Shown: positions 36,637 through 45,785 of the stretch, in pieces
How positions within the stretch are numbered: the first letter of the stretch is position 1
Layout: each line of letters begins with the position of its first letter
Assembly (NCBI GenBank): GCA_903906515.1
Contig: CAIVKO010000044.1
Location: forward strand, 1-64,000
Direction: 5' to 3'
DNA: 64,000 nt
From: Akkermansiaceae bacterium
GTDB lineage: Bacteria; Verrucomicrobiota; Verrucomicrobiia; Verrucomicrobiales; Akkermansiaceae
Notes under the pieces: model-generated
The model's input: only the letters and a program-made list of their open reading frames with translations
Told to the model about the DNA's origin: nothing
The model's database searches: none
Made by a program: the position numbers and the translations under genes

Positions 36637-37275
36637 TCACAGCGCCGCGAGTTTTTCCACGGCTTCTTCGTCGAGGAAATCCTGGCCGTGGATGAGGTGT
36701 TCGAGCAGGGGGACCCCGGTGATGTCTTCGAGCACGCCTTTGTTGGTGATCATGGCGGTGTCGAGTTCGTCGCCGAGTTGGTTGAGGATGACGCCCGCGC
36801 AGGTGAGGCCTTTGGCGCGGATGGCGTCGAGGGTGAGCAGGATGTGATTGAGTGCGCCGAGGCGGTTGGCAGCGACGAGAATCACTGGCAGATCGAGGTC
36901 TTTTGCGAGATCGGAGACTCGGTAGTTTGCGGCAAGCGGGACAGCCCAACCGCCCACGCCTTCGACGACGACGCATGGATGGGCTGCGGCGAGGTGGTGA
37001 AATCCGGCGACGAGATCCGCGGGGTTCACGGTTCGATTTTCCAATAATCCCGCCACGTATGGAGCGACGGGAGTTATCAAATGCACCGGATTGATGTCGT
37101 CCAGAGGCAGTCCGCCGGAGGCCTCGGCGAGGAGGCGGCCATCGTCACGGTCGCCGCAGGAGACGGGTTTGTATCCGACGGCATCCACGCCGCGTTCCCG
37201 CAAAGCATTCAGAATCAGTCGTGTTACATGGGTTTTTCCGGCACCGGTATCGGTTCCCGTCACAAAGAAGCTCAT
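36637..37275 (-). CDS. bioD: dethiobiotin synthetase
   Basis: ATP-dependent carboxylase closing the ureido ring in biotin synthesis. The start at 37275 (MSFFVTGTDTGAGKTHVTR) puts the P-loop GTDTGAGKT at the N-terminus; the longer track ORF overlaps nadB upstream sequence. Other motifs are YKPVSCG, VVVEGVGGWAVPL and VILVAANRLGALNHILLT. Length (212 aa) is normal. It is divergent from nadB with 94 bp between starts; other bio genes are not adjacent. Confidence 0.94.
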   Translation of the reverse strand: MSFFVTGTDTGAGKTHVTRLILNALRERGVDAVGYKPVSCGDRDDGRLLAEASGGLPLDDINPVHLITPVAPYVAGLLENRTVNPADLVAGFHHLAAAHPCVVVEGVGGWAVPLAANYRVSDLAKDLDLPVILVAANRLGALNHILLTLDAIRAKGLTCAGVILNQLGDELDTAMITNKGVLEDITGVPLLEHLIHGQDFLDEEAVEKLAAL

Positions 37276-37369
37276 GCACAAGAGGTGGGCTTTCAGGCGG
37301 CGGCGGTCAAGACGGAGAAATGACAATTTTTCTTTTGTCGCGGGGGATTCGTCTCCATGGTTTCGCCAG

Positions 37370-38983
37370 ATGACAGCGGATTTTCTGGTGATTGGTGCCG
37401 GCGTGGCCGGATTGTCTTTTGCATTGCGGGCTGCCCGCCATGGTTCGGTGATCGTTCTGACCAAGGGTGACGTCTATGAATCCAATACGGCGTGGGCGCA
37501 GGGTGGAATTGCCTCGGTATTGGAGGAAAGCCAGAGGGATGTCGGGGATTCCGAGGAAAGCCATGTGGCAGACACCCTGGACGCGGGCGCGGGGCTGTGC
37601 CGGGAGAGTGCGGTGCGCACGATCGTCGGGGAAGGGGTGGCGGCGATCAACGACCTCTGCCAGTATGGGGTTTCGTTCGACCGGGATAAGGATCACTTTT
37701 TGTTAGGAAAGGAAGGCGGGCACTCGCACCGGCGGATTCTCCACGCCAGGGATACGACCGGCAGGGAGGTCGCCAGGGCGTTGATAGAGACCGCGCGCAA
37801 CACACCCAATCTGACTCTGCTGGAGCATCATTTCGTGATCGATCTGATCACCTCGGCCCGGCTCGGGGCGGTGGCGGAGGATCGGGTGTTAGGTGCCTAT
37901 GTGTTGGAGAAAAAAACCGGGGAGGTGAAGGTTTTCCGCTCGGATCGTGTGATTCTCGCGGCGGGTGGTTGTGGCAAGGTCTATCTTTACACGACCAATC
38001 CCGACTCCGCGACGGGTGACGGTGTGGCGCTCGGTTGGCGGGCGGGAGCTTCGATTTCCAACATGGAATTCATCCAGTTTCATCCGACCTGTTTTTACAA
38101 TCCCGGCGCGACAGGGCCTGAGGCGCGTTCGTTTCTGGTGAGCGAGGCGGTGCGGGGCGAGGGCGGCGTGCTCATCAATGCCAAGGGAATTGATTTCACC
38201 CGCAAGATCGATCCTCGCGGATCGTTGGCTCCGCGCGACATCGTGGCGCGGGCGATCGACGGTGAGTTGAAGCGGACTGGTGCCGCCTGTGTTTATTTGG
38301 ACGTGACCCACAAGCCTCCCGGTTTCATGCGCGAACGATTTCCTTATATCTATGAGAACCTACTCAAGTTCGGCGTGGATTGCGAAAAACAACCGATCCC
38401 GGTGGTGCCGGCGGCGCACTATCAATGCGGCGGCGTGCTCACCGATGTGAATGGGAAATCCACACTCCGCGGGCTCTTCGCGGTCGGCGAGGTCGGTTGC
38501 ACCGGGCTTCACGGAGCCAACCGTTTGGCATCCAATTCATTGTTGGAGGGCAATGTGGTCGGCCGCCGTGCGCTGGATGAAATTCTGCGCCTCTATCCAC
38601 CCGGAAAAAAAATACTGAATCCACCGATGATTCCGGAGTGGGAACACGGAGACACCGCGGAGCCGGACGAGTTGGTGGTGATCTATCACAACTGGGACGA
38701 GTTGCGCCGCCTGATGTGGGACTACGTCTCCATCGTGCGGACCGACAACCGCCTGCGCCGCGCCGCGGCACGTCTGCAAAATTTGAAACGGGAAATTCGC
38801 GAGTTCTATTGGGGGCATCGCGTGAATCCCGATATCCTCGAACTCCGCAATCTTGTCGCTGTCGCCGGATTGATCGTCGAGTGCGCACTGCGTCGCAAGG
38901 AATCCCGTGGCCTGCATTATACCTCGGACCATCCGGCGACGGATGACCACTATTTATCAGATACCACGCTGCGCCGGTTTTGA
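37370..38983 (+). CDS. nadB: L-aspartate oxidase
   Basis: FAD enzyme making iminoaspartate for NAD synthesis. The start at 37370 (MTADFLVIGAGVAGLSFALRAA) is chosen because the dinucleotide fold begins there; the track ORF from 37091 runs antisense through bioD. Motifs are SNTAWAQGGIASV, GGHSHRRILHARDTTG, FIQFHPTCFY, RGSLAPRDIVARAID and the FAD-loop GLFAVGEVGCTGLHGANRLASNSLLE. The length of 537 residues is normal. These features separate it from fumarate reductase/SdhA. nadA and nadC are not adjacent. Confidence 0.95.
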   Translation: MTADFLVIGAGVAGLSFALRAARHGSVIVLTKGDVYESNTAWAQGGIASVLEESQRDVGDSEESHVADTLDAGAGLCRESAVRTIVGEGVAAINDLCQYGVSFDRDKDHFLLGKEGGHSHRRILHARDTTGREVARALIETARNTPNLTLLEHHFVIDLITSARLGAVAEDRVLGAYVLEKKTGEVKVFRSDRVILAAGGCGKVYLYTTNPDSATGDGVALGWRAGASISNMEFIQFHPTCFYNPGATGPEARSFLVSEAVRGEGGVLINAKGIDFTRKIDPRGSLAPRDIVARAIDGELKRTGAACVYLDVTHKPPGFMRERFPYIYENLLKFGVDCEKQPIPVVPAAHYQCGGVLTDVNGKSTLRGLFAVGEVGCTGLHGANRLASNSLLEGNVVGRRALDEILRLYPPGKKILNPPMIPEWEHGDTAEPDELVVIYHNWDELRRLMWDYVSIVRTDNRLRRAAARLQNLKREIREFYWGHRVNPDILELRNLVAVAGLIVECALRRKESRGLHYTSDHPATDDHYLSDTTLRRF

Positions 38984-38990
38984 TCCTAAA

Positions 38991-39012
38991 ATCCGCAGTT
39001 GAAACTGCGGAT
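38991..39012. terminator. hairpin at a convergent junction
   Basis: ATCCGCAGTT-GA-AACTGCGGAT is a perfect 10-bp stem between the convergent nadB and PDZ genes. On the minus strand it is followed by TTTTAGG. It could act as a bidirectional terminator. Confidence 0.55.
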
Positions 39013-39019
39013 GCCAAGA

Positions 39020-39859
39020 TTACTTTCCCTGCGGTGATTTTTCCTGTGGTTTTCCGCCTGAGAGTTTCAGCATCACCCGGCTGGAGTCGAAGATTTTTTC
39101 CAAATTCAGATCCTTCAATCGCAGGGCGACTTCCGGGGGGGCGGCTTTCTTATCCTCTTCGGTATTCCATGGTCCTGACCAAGTGACCTTGTTTGCCTTG
39201 TCACGCATGGTGATTTCCCGGTTCTTTTTGTTGGATTTCATTTCGACGCTTCCCTGGGCATCCATCATGTGAATCGATGAGCCGATCTGGATTTCCATAC
39301 CATCATTGCCAGGAGTATCTCCGGCGGCGGGTGTTTCGAAGCGCAGGATGCCATCGGCTTTTTCAGATCCCGTGCCATTGGCCAGATCCTTGAGCATCGC
39401 ATCAAGCGGGATGGAGCGCACCGGGCCCATTCCGGCAGGATGTGCATCCAGCGTCACATCATACTCCGCAGGGTTGCCTTTTTGAATCAGTGTCAAATGG
39501 ACGGAATCGCCGGGTTTTTGAGTCGCTAAAGCTTTGGTTAGATCTGCAGGTGCGCCGAGGTTCAGGCCGTTGATGCGGGTGATGATGTCGTTGACGGCAA
39601 GGCCCGCCTTGGCGGCCGGTCCTTGTGGGGCCAAGGCATGGATGGCAATGCCTTGGCCTGCGGGCAATCCCAGTTGCTCGGTGATGATTTTGGAGATTGG
39701 CGCGGTGACCACTCCGAGAAAAGCGGCGGGTTTGGGATCGACCGGCTTGGTATTGCCGCCGGATTCGGGTGCCGCGTTGTCAGGCGGAGTTCCGAATGCG
39801 GAAACCGTGCCGAGCAACAATGCCGCGACGCCGGTTTTGATTATGGAGAGTGGTTTCAT
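39020..39859 (-). CDS. exported PDZ-domain protein, paralogue 1
   Basis: 279-residue protein with a signal peptide (MKPLSIIKTGVAALLLGTVSAFG), a single PDZ domain at about residues 45-135 (IHALAPQGPAAKAGLAVNDIITRINGLNLG), and no protease domain. A C-terminal module (GSVEMKSNKKNREITMRDKANKVTWSGPWNTEEDKKAAPPEVALRL) is shared with the next gene. The two are tandem paralogues. Role unknown; a periplasmic scaffold or protease inhibitor/adaptor is conceivable but unsupported. It ends close to a hairpin shared with nadB. Confidence 0.82.
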   Translation of the reverse strand: MKPLSIIKTGVAALLLGTVSAFGTPPDNAAPESGGNTKPVDPKPAAFLGVVTAPISKIITEQLGLPAGQGIAIHALAPQGPAAKAGLAVNDIITRINGLNLGAPADLTKALATQKPGDSVHLTLIQKGNPAEYDVTLDAHPAGMGPVRSIPLDAMLKDLANGTGSEKADGILRFETPAAGDTPGNDGMEIQIGSSIHMMDAQGSVEMKSNKKNREITMRDKANKVTWSGPWNTEEDKKAAPPEVALRLKDLNLEKIFDSSRVMLKLSGGKPQEKSPQGK

Positions 39860-39985
39860 CGAATCATCTGATGAGCGTGGAAACCACTGTCATTTGTCTT
39901 GAAAAGATCAACCCGCAACCGGAATGGCCGGGTGCGGGTGATCTGCCATGAAACCGCCTTTGTTGGGAGGTTGATGCCCGATTGT

Positions 39986-40990
39986 TTACTGCGGGCCGTC
40001 ACCATCACCGTCTCCGGCGGGTTTTTTATCACCATTCAGATTGGGGTTCAACAGGTCCGGAGTAATTTCCACCATGCCACCCACCGCTCCGGCGCCATCC
40101 ATATTGAGGCGTTTGATTCTATCGCGGACGTTCTCGGGAGCTGCGGCTTTGTCCTGCTCCGTATCCCACGGGCCGGTCCATGTGACCTTGCCATTTTTAT
40201 CGCTCAGGGTGACTTCTTTACCGCCATTGGTGGATTTCATTTCGACGCTGCCCTCGCCGTCCATCATGCGGGTGCGGGAGCTGGATTGGAAGTCGGGCAT
40301 TGCGCCGAATCCTTTCAGCTCACGCATTTTTCTCATTTGTTTTCTCATCTCCTCGATGTTTTTCGGTGCGATCGCGTCCGGATTCAAATCGCCAAATTGG
40401 AGTTGGATGCCGCCGAGGTTTCCTCTGATGGCCCTGCGGATGCGGTCTGCCATTTCCTTGGGGACTCCATCGAGTGGAAGTCCCTCGATGAGTGGATTGG
40501 GTTGGAGGTTGTCGATCCCCTCGGGACGTGTGTCGAGCTTGACGTCCAAGCCCGATTTTTTGCCCTTGTGGATCATTTCAAGATGGAGGGTATCGCCGGG
40601 TTTTTTGCTGGTGACGATTTGGCTGAGTTCTTCGTGGGAACCCACGGGTTTGTCGCCCACCCGGGTGATGATGTCATTGACGGCGATGCCGGCCTTGGCG
40701 GCGGGGCCGTCCGGAGCCACCATTTGCACGGCGACTCCCTCGCTATCCTTGAGACCGAGGTGCCCGGCAAGCATGTCGGGCACCGGGGCGACGAGGACGC
40801 CGAGGTAGGCGACATTCTCCTTTTTCTCTGCCACGTTCTTTTCCGCGGCGTTGTCCGGTTTAGGGTCATCATTGACAGCGCTATCCGCTACTGCTGGGGG
40901 GCGCGCGTCATCCACAGGTGCATCAATGGCAAATGCAGGCGAGATCATAAACGCCGCCATAGCCGTGGTGATAATGGGTGTCGTTTTCAT
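39986..40990 (-). CDS. exported PDZ-domain protein, paralogue 2
   Basis: The ATG at 40990 starts a signal peptide (MKTTPIITTAMAAFMISPAFA), so it is preferred over the track start at 41140 (334 aa). The PDZ domain (VQMVAPDGPAAKAGIAVNDIITRVGDKPVGSHEEL) and the C-terminal module GSVEMKSTNGGKEVTLSDKNGKVTWTGPWDTEQDKAAAP match paralogue 1 closely. A longer central region with MRKQMRKMRELKGFG has no counterpart in the first copy. A tail rich in Gly/Asp (GDGDGDGPQ) ends the protein. It lies upstream of paralogue 1 on the same strand with a 126-bp gap. Confidence 0.82.
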   Translation of the reverse strand: MKTTPIITTAMAAFMISPAFAIDAPVDDARPPAVADSAVNDDPKPDNAAEKNVAEKKENVAYLGVLVAPVPDMLAGHLGLKDSEGVAVQMVAPDGPAAKAGIAVNDIITRVGDKPVGSHEELSQIVTSKKPGDTLHLEMIHKGKKSGLDVKLDTRPEGIDNLQPNPLIEGLPLDGVPKEMADRIRRAIRGNLGGIQLQFGDLNPDAIAPKNIEEMRKQMRKMRELKGFGAMPDFQSSSRTRMMDGEGSVEMKSTNGGKEVTLSDKNGKVTWTGPWDTEQDKAAAPENVRDRIKRLNMDGAGAVGGMVEITPDLLNPNLNGDKKPAGDGDGDGPQ

Positions 40991-41095
40991 GGTTGTTTTT
41001 GTGAGTGGTGAATTGATTTCATCAGGATAGCGCTGCGGAAGGAGGGTTTGTCTTGAAAAAGAATTCCTGCTCGACCATGTGTTCAGCAGGGAGAA

Positions 41096-41124
41096 TTGAC
41101 CGGGGCGTTTGTCTGAAATATTGA
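41096..41124 (+). promoter_or_regulatory. possible sigma70-type promoter
   Basis: TTGACC and TATTGA are separated by exactly 17 bp, upstream of the short ORF and the VIT/vWA gene. A dyad AATCACCG-actgc-CGGTGATT follows at 41135-41155 and could be an operator or a 5' leader hairpin. Confidence 0.3.
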
Positions 41125-41197
41125 CTGATTCTTGAATCACCGACTGCCGGTGATTTGTGCGCCGAGTTCATAGGGCAAGATCGTCAACCGTCGTTTC

Positions 41198-41365
41198 GTG
41201 CCAGCGCCGACGGATCTGATAGAGTCATGGCGTGTGGCGGCAGCCATGGTGGAAGACTTCCGGGAACGATTGGCCGGTGATGAGCGGGCCACCCCGTCGT
41301 TCGGATACATCGCGGAGAATGCTTTGGGTGTGGTGTGGAAGTTGATGCGTCGTAATGGCGTTTGA
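41198..41365 (+). CDS. possible short ORF (55 aa), unrecognised
   Basis: A frame open from 41174 reads VPAPTDLIESWRVAAAMVED and ends in VWKLMRRNGV; the GTG at 41198 is one possible start and ATG 41246 another. The amphipathic, protein-like composition stands out from the surrounding noncoding DNA. It could be a small protein or the decayed end of a larger gene. No family is recognised and there is no clear ribosome binding site. Confidence 0.3.
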   Translation: MPAPTDLIESWRVAAAMVEDFRERLAGDERATPSFGYIAENALGVVWKLMRRNGV

Positions 41366-41509
41366 TGTAAATTGTTCCAAAGATTCGTGTGCCCCGTGCG
41401 TTGTGTCTTGCCGTGACCCGTGATGCCTCTGATAGGCCGGTGTTGCAGACGGGCCAAATGGAAGCCTCGCTTCCATATCGCGGAAGAATTCTATCCAACC
41501 CACACCATC

Positions 41510-44500
41510 ATGCACATGAACCATCGCCATGCATTGTTTGCCGGAGCTTTGATGCTCCTCGCCGCCCCGCTCATCTTCGCTCAGGAAAATGGGAAAGTCA
41601 CCGAGGGTCGTCTTGACGCCACTGGCTCGAATGGTCAGGCGCTCGGTGTTTGTCCGCTCAAGCATACCACGGTCGAGGCTGAAATCAGCGGCACGATTGC
41701 GCAGGTGACAGTGACCCAGCAGTTCCACAATCCCTATCAGGATAAAATCGAGGCCATTTATGTGTTTCCGCTGCATCAGAACTCGGCAGTCGATGACATG
41801 ACCATGACGGTCGGGGATCGCGTGGTGAAGGGTGTCATCAAGGAGCGCGGCGAGGCCGCAAAGATTTACAATGAGGCTAAAACCAAGGGGAAAGTCGCGT
41901 CTCTCCTTGATCAGGAACGTCCGAATATTTTCACGCAGTCGGTGGCTAACATCGAACCCGGTCAAGAAGTCACTATCACCACCCGGTATTCACAAACGCT
42001 GGATTGGAAGGACGGACGCTACGCATTCGATTTTCCAACCGTCGTCGGGCCGCGTTACATCCCCGGCGGGGAAAGCAGCACTCCTTCGTTTTTCCGAAAA
42101 CCACAACCGAAACGCGGACCTGCCGGTGAGCCGCCAGTGGTCAACCCGAATCCGATGCCGCCCACCGCGCAAGTGCCGGATGCCAACCGCATCACCCCGC
42201 CCATAGTCGAAGAAGGTTACCGCGCCGGTCATGACATTTCCATCACGGTGAGGATTCACGCCGGTTTGCCCATTTCAGACCTGAAATCCGCCCTGCACGA
42301 AATCAAGATCGAGAACCCGGATGGTGACCCTGCATGCGCGGTGGTCAGGCTGTCCGAGAAGTCTGTCATACCTAACAAAGATTTTGCGATCAGCTACCGC
42401 ACCGCTGGTGACAAAATCACCGACGCCGTGCTCACACACACCGACGAACGCGGGAAATTCTTCACCTTGGTTCTGCAGCCACCCGCCCGCGTGAAGCAGG
42501 ACGAGGTGGTGCCGCGTGAACTGATCTTCGTGCTCGATACGAGTGGGTCCATGACCGGGTTCCCGATCGAAACCTCGAAAGCCATGATGCGGCGGGCAAT
42601 TGCCAATCTTCGTCCGTTAGATCGTTTCAATCTGGTGAAATTTGCGGGCGATTGCGCGATCCTCTTTCCCAATCCTGTCGAAAACACCGAGGAAAACAGG
42701 CATCAGGCACTAGGATTCATCGATAACCTACACGGCTCGGGCGGCACCGAAATGATGAAGGCCATCAACACCGCGCTAGGTGCCGAGCATGATCCTCACA
42801 AGGTCCGGATCGTCTGTTTTCTCACAGATGGATATGTCGGTAACGACATGGAAATCGTCGCAGCGGTCAAGAAACATGCTGGAATCTCACGCGTGTTTTC
42901 GTTCGGGATCGGCGATTCCGTAAACCGTTTCCTTTTGGATGAGATGGCGCACGCGGGTCGTGGCGAAGCCCACTACGTTCTCAATCATGAAGAGGCGAAA
43001 AAATCCGCCGATACATTCTACGAGCGGATCGATGCCCCGGTTCTCACCGATATCACTCTTGATTTCGGCGGACTCGCGGTCGAGGAGGTCTATCCACAGA
43101 GCATCGGCGATCTCTTCGCTGCCAAACCGGTGGTGGTCAAAGGCCGCTACAGCAAGGCCGGCACGGGAGTCATCAAGCTCAAGGGCAGCAACGCCGCCGG
43201 CAGCTATGAGAGGGAGCTCACCGTGACATTGCCCGAGGAATTTCCGGAGAATCAAGTCCTAGCCTCGCAATGGGCACGTGCGAAGGTGGAGCACCTGATG
43301 ATGCAGGACATGGGGGGGCTGCAACAGGGAAAGATGAAAGACTCTTTGAAGGAGGATATCATCAAACTTGGAATCAACTATCATCTAATGACTCAATTCA
43401 CGAGTTTCGTGGCGGTTGAGGAACAACGCGTCACCGAAGGAGGTGTGCCGCGCACGATCCAGGTGCCCATCGAGATGCCGGAAGGCGTGAGTTATTCCGG
43501 TGTCTTTGGAAATGCGACGTCGAATAAAAAATTATTCGGCCTCATTGGAAGTAGTGGCTTCAGCGGTGGTAATGGCTACGGTGGAGGTAAGGGTTTTGGA
43601 GCAGGTTTGGGTGGTGGCGGTGGCAGCGGGTCCGGACTCAGCATCCCACAGACATGCACAAAGCGTTTTTCGAAAGCAGACCGGCTTCAACGGCTTAATG
43701 AAAACGGAGGAAGTTTGGCTTGTGAAGAAGCCGTGGTGAAGTCACTGGACTGGCTCAAGAGCCACCAGAACAAGGACGGCAGTTGGTGCGCCAGCAAACC
43801 TACCTCCATGACCGCCATGGCTCTTCTAACCTATCTCGGCCACGCCGAGACTCCGATATCCGAGCAATACGGCGAGACTGTTTTGAAAGCGGTGGTTTTT
43901 CTCATTGAAAAATCCGCGAAGAACCAAGGCAAACTTGCGGATGATCTCAACGACACGCGTTGGCCCTATGAACATGCGGTTGCCACTTTTGCCCTTGCCG
44001 AGGCTTGTGCCGACTCAAAGCAACTTTTAATCCAAATTCCCGGTATCGAAGACGCAGTCCGCAAGGCCGGCCAATGGATCATCGATCATCCAGCTCAAGA
44101 CAGTAGCGATGTTTTGTTAATCGGTGCGCAACTCCAGGCTCTCAAAGCCTGTTCGCAAAACAAAATTCCATTCAAAGGACTAACAGAATGCATCAAGATA
44201 GGACTTGTCTCAATTCAAACCCGTCAGAATGCCGACGGTTCCATCGGTCGAGATACCAAGGGGGATGTCAAAAACATTTTCTGTCTCACCGGTGCCGGTG
44301 CCCTAGGCTATCAACAGTGGAGCAAGGGTGCGAAGGTATCCGGCAAAGCCTGCCATTATCTTGCGAAAAACAGCAAATTCGCATGGAGTGCCGCGGATGC
44401 GGATCTGCCGGCGCTTCATGTCAATGCCCAGGCCATGCTGAACCATGGCGGAAAAGAATGGACCGATTTCAATGCCATGTTCCTGCCAGAGGTGCTTGCT

Positions 44501-44671
44501 GCCCGGAATCAGGACGGCACATTCAAGGATGTCGGGGGAGCTTCCGCTGCCATGCCTCTCGCGGTTAGCCAGCAGTTTCGTGGCGAAGGCGAACTAGCGG
44601 TTCATTACCGCACCTGCCTCGCCACCCTCATCCTCGAAGTGTATTACCGCGATATCCCGAAGCCCGAATGA
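41510..44671 (+). CDS. exported VIT-vWA protein fused to an alpha/alpha-toroid repeat domain
   Basis: Large exported protein of 1053 residues; ATG 41510 begins the signal peptide (MHMNHRHALFAGALMLLAAPLIFA). A VIT domain (about 45-165: VEAEISGTIAQVTVTQQFHN, IYNEAKTKGKVASLLDQERPNIF) precedes a vWA domain with the MIDAS motif FVLDTSGSM near residue 343. A Gly-rich linker (GYGGGKGFGAGLGGGGGSG) near 690-710 leads to a C-terminal region of about 310 residues. That region has repeats such as SLDWLKSHQNKDGSW and IQTRQNADGSIG, typical of prenyltransferase/squalene-cyclase toroids. It probably has an adhesive or scaffold role at the cell surface; the combination is unusual. Confidence 0.88.
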   Translation: MHMNHRHALFAGALMLLAAPLIFAQENGKVTEGRLDATGSNGQALGVCPLKHTTVEAEISGTIAQVTVTQQFHNPYQDKIEAIYVFPLHQNSAVDDMTMTVGDRVVKGVIKERGEAAKIYNEAKTKGKVASLLDQERPNIFTQSVANIEPGQEVTITTRYSQTLDWKDGRYAFDFPTVVGPRYIPGGESSTPSFFRKPQPKRGPAGEPPVVNPNPMPPTAQVPDANRITPPIVEEGYRAGHDISITVRIHAGLPISDLKSALHEIKIENPDGDPACAVVRLSEKSVIPNKDFAISYRTAGDKITDAVLTHTDERGKFFTLVLQPPARVKQDEVVPRELIFVLDTSGSMTGFPIETSKAMMRRAIANLRPLDRFNLVKFAGDCAILFPNPVENTEENRHQALGFIDNLHGSGGTEMMKAINTALGAEHDPHKVRIVCFLTDGYVGNDMEIVAAVKKHAGISRVFSFGIGDSVNRFLLDEMAHAGRGEAHYVLNHEEAKKSADTFYERIDAPVLTDITLDFGGLAVEEVYPQSIGDLFAAKPVVVKGRYSKAGTGVIKLKGSNAAGSYERELTVTLPEEFPENQVLASQWARAKVEHLMMQDMGGLQQGKMKDSLKEDIIKLGINYHLMTQFTSFVAVEEQRVTEGGVPRTIQVPIEMPEGVSYSGVFGNATSNKKLFGLIGSSGFSGGNGYGGGKGFGAGLGGGGGSGSGLSIPQTCTKRFSKADRLQRLNENGGSLACEEAVVKSLDWLKSHQNKDGSWCASKPTSMTAMALLTYLGHAETPISEQYGETVLKAVVFLIEKSAKNQGKLADDLNDTRWPYEHAVATFALAEACADSKQLLIQIPGIEDAVRKAGQWIIDHPAQDSSDVLLIGAQLQALKACSQNKIPFKGLTECIKIGLVSIQTRQNADGSIGRDTKGDVKNIFCLTGAGALGYQQWSKGAKVSGKACHYLAKNSKFAWSAADADLPALHVNAQAMLNHGGKEWTDFNAMFLPEVLAARNQDGTFKDVGGASAAMPLAVSQQFRGEGELAVHYRTCLATLILEVYYRDIPKPE

Positions 44672-44710
44672 GGAAGAAAGCCTTTGAAGTATTACGAAAT
44701 CGCTATACAG

Positions 44711-44749
44711 AAAAAAACCCGCCCGGCTGGGAATGCCGGGCGGGTTTTC
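44711..44749. terminator. bidirectional rho-independent terminator
   Basis: AAAAAAACCCGCCCGGC-tgggaat-GCCGGGCGGGTTTT has a GC-rich stem with A-tract and T-tract on the two sides. It serves the convergent VIT/vWA and LysM genes. Confidence 0.9.
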
Positions 44750-44781
44750 TGCGTTCTGGGAGAGCAGGGAATCTACGTCGC

Positions 44782-45627
44782 TTATGGCTGGGCAGGCACG
44801 TAGAGTTCCGAGCCTTTGGCTAGAACGGTTGCTGTCGTCAGATCCAGTCCGTTCAGATCATTCAAACGTGTGACATCCGTCCCGTGGTTTGAGGCGAATT
44901 GGCCATAAGTCATTTGGCTCTCGATTCTGATGGAGCGGATTTTTTTCTCAGTGTTGGGACTGGCGGATGGTTTTGCTTCCTCCCCGGATTTGGCCTTCGC
45001 AGGTGCTGCTGCGGCCTCTGCAGTTTTTGCTGGAGTGGGAGTCGGTGTCGGGCTCGGTGTTGACTTGGCAGCGAGGATCGGAGTGGTCGTGGAATTGCCG
45101 AGTTGGACGGGACGAATCGCGGCGGTTGCAGCGTGAGCTGCTTCTGGGGCCTTGGGCTTGGGTGTCGGCTCGGCGACGGGTTCAAACGAGGCGGCTTTCC
45201 GATCCGCCGGGTAAGTGGCCATGGTATTCGTGGATTCGGACTTTTTCACTGCGGCACCGGGAAGTTTGAGACGTTGACCGGCGCGGATGATGGTGGAGGT
45301 GTTTATGCCATTGATCTTTGTCAGACTGGCTACGGAACAACCGTTGTTGCGTGCGATTTTCTCAACACTGTCTCCAGCTTTCACCACGTAGGTGCTGGAG
45401 ACTGAAGTGGAGCTTTTCTCGACTGGCGTGGCGGCTGTCGCCGTTGCTTCGGGCGTGGTCGTTGGCTTTTGGTCGCCTTGCAGTTGCTGAAGCTTTTGCT
45501 CGAGTTGGTGGATCTTCTTTTCCTGCTCACTACAGCGCGAACGCAGGGTCTCAAGCTCGGTCTTCGCCGAAACCGTCGGCATCGCAAACGCCATCGATAG
45601 TGCGGTGAACAATAGGGTTGCTTTCAT
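44782..45627 (-). CDS. exported LysM-domain protein with coiled coil
   Basis: 281-residue periplasmic protein with signal peptide (MKATLLFTALSMAFAMPTVSA), a short coiled coil (LETLRSRCSEQEKKIHQLEQKLQQLQ), a clear LysM domain (YVVKAGDSVEKIARNNGCSVASLTKINGINTSTIIRAGQRLKLP), a long Ala/Pro/Thr-rich linker, and a second, diverged LysM-like repeat at the C-terminus (MTYGQFASNHGTDVTRLNDLNG). It likely binds peptidoglycan. No catalytic domain is present, so a structural or targeting role is inferred. Confidence 0.88.
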   Translation of the reverse strand: MKATLLFTALSMAFAMPTVSAKTELETLRSRCSEQEKKIHQLEQKLQQLQGDQKPTTTPEATATAATPVEKSSTSVSSTYVVKAGDSVEKIARNNGCSVASLTKINGINTSTIIRAGQRLKLPGAAVKKSESTNTMATYPADRKAASFEPVAEPTPKPKAPEAAHAATAAIRPVQLGNSTTTPILAAKSTPSPTPTPTPAKTAEAAAAPAKAKSGEEAKPSASPNTEKKIRSIRIESQMTYGQFASNHGTDVTRLNDLNGLDLTTATVLAKGSELYVPAQP

Positions 45628-45721
45628 GACGAGGCCAATTTTTCAAAATTATTGATAAAGATCAAGAAGAAATCAATCTTTCTTAATAAAATCCAAGAGA
45701 TTGCCCGTTAATCCAACAAAA

Positions 45722-45752
45722 AACGGGTGTTTCCGCATTGGAAACGCCCGTT
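45722..45752 (-). terminator. rho-independent terminator of efp
   Basis: On the minus strand AACGGGCGTTTCC-AATGC-GGAAACACCCGTT forms a stem (one mismatch) followed by TTTTTG. It lies about 35 bp beyond the efp stop. Confidence 0.85.
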
Positions 45753-45785
45753 TGAAATAAAACCTTAAAGTCGACTAATGAAGAA

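Noticed and set aside
37091-37369. N-terminal extension of NadB in the ORF track
   Set aside because: It runs antisense through bioD and precedes the dinucleotide-fold start; ATG 37370 is better.
39899-41011. 370-aa plus-strand ORF
   Set aside because: Antisense to PDZ paralogue 2, which has a signal peptide and a recognisable PDZ domain.
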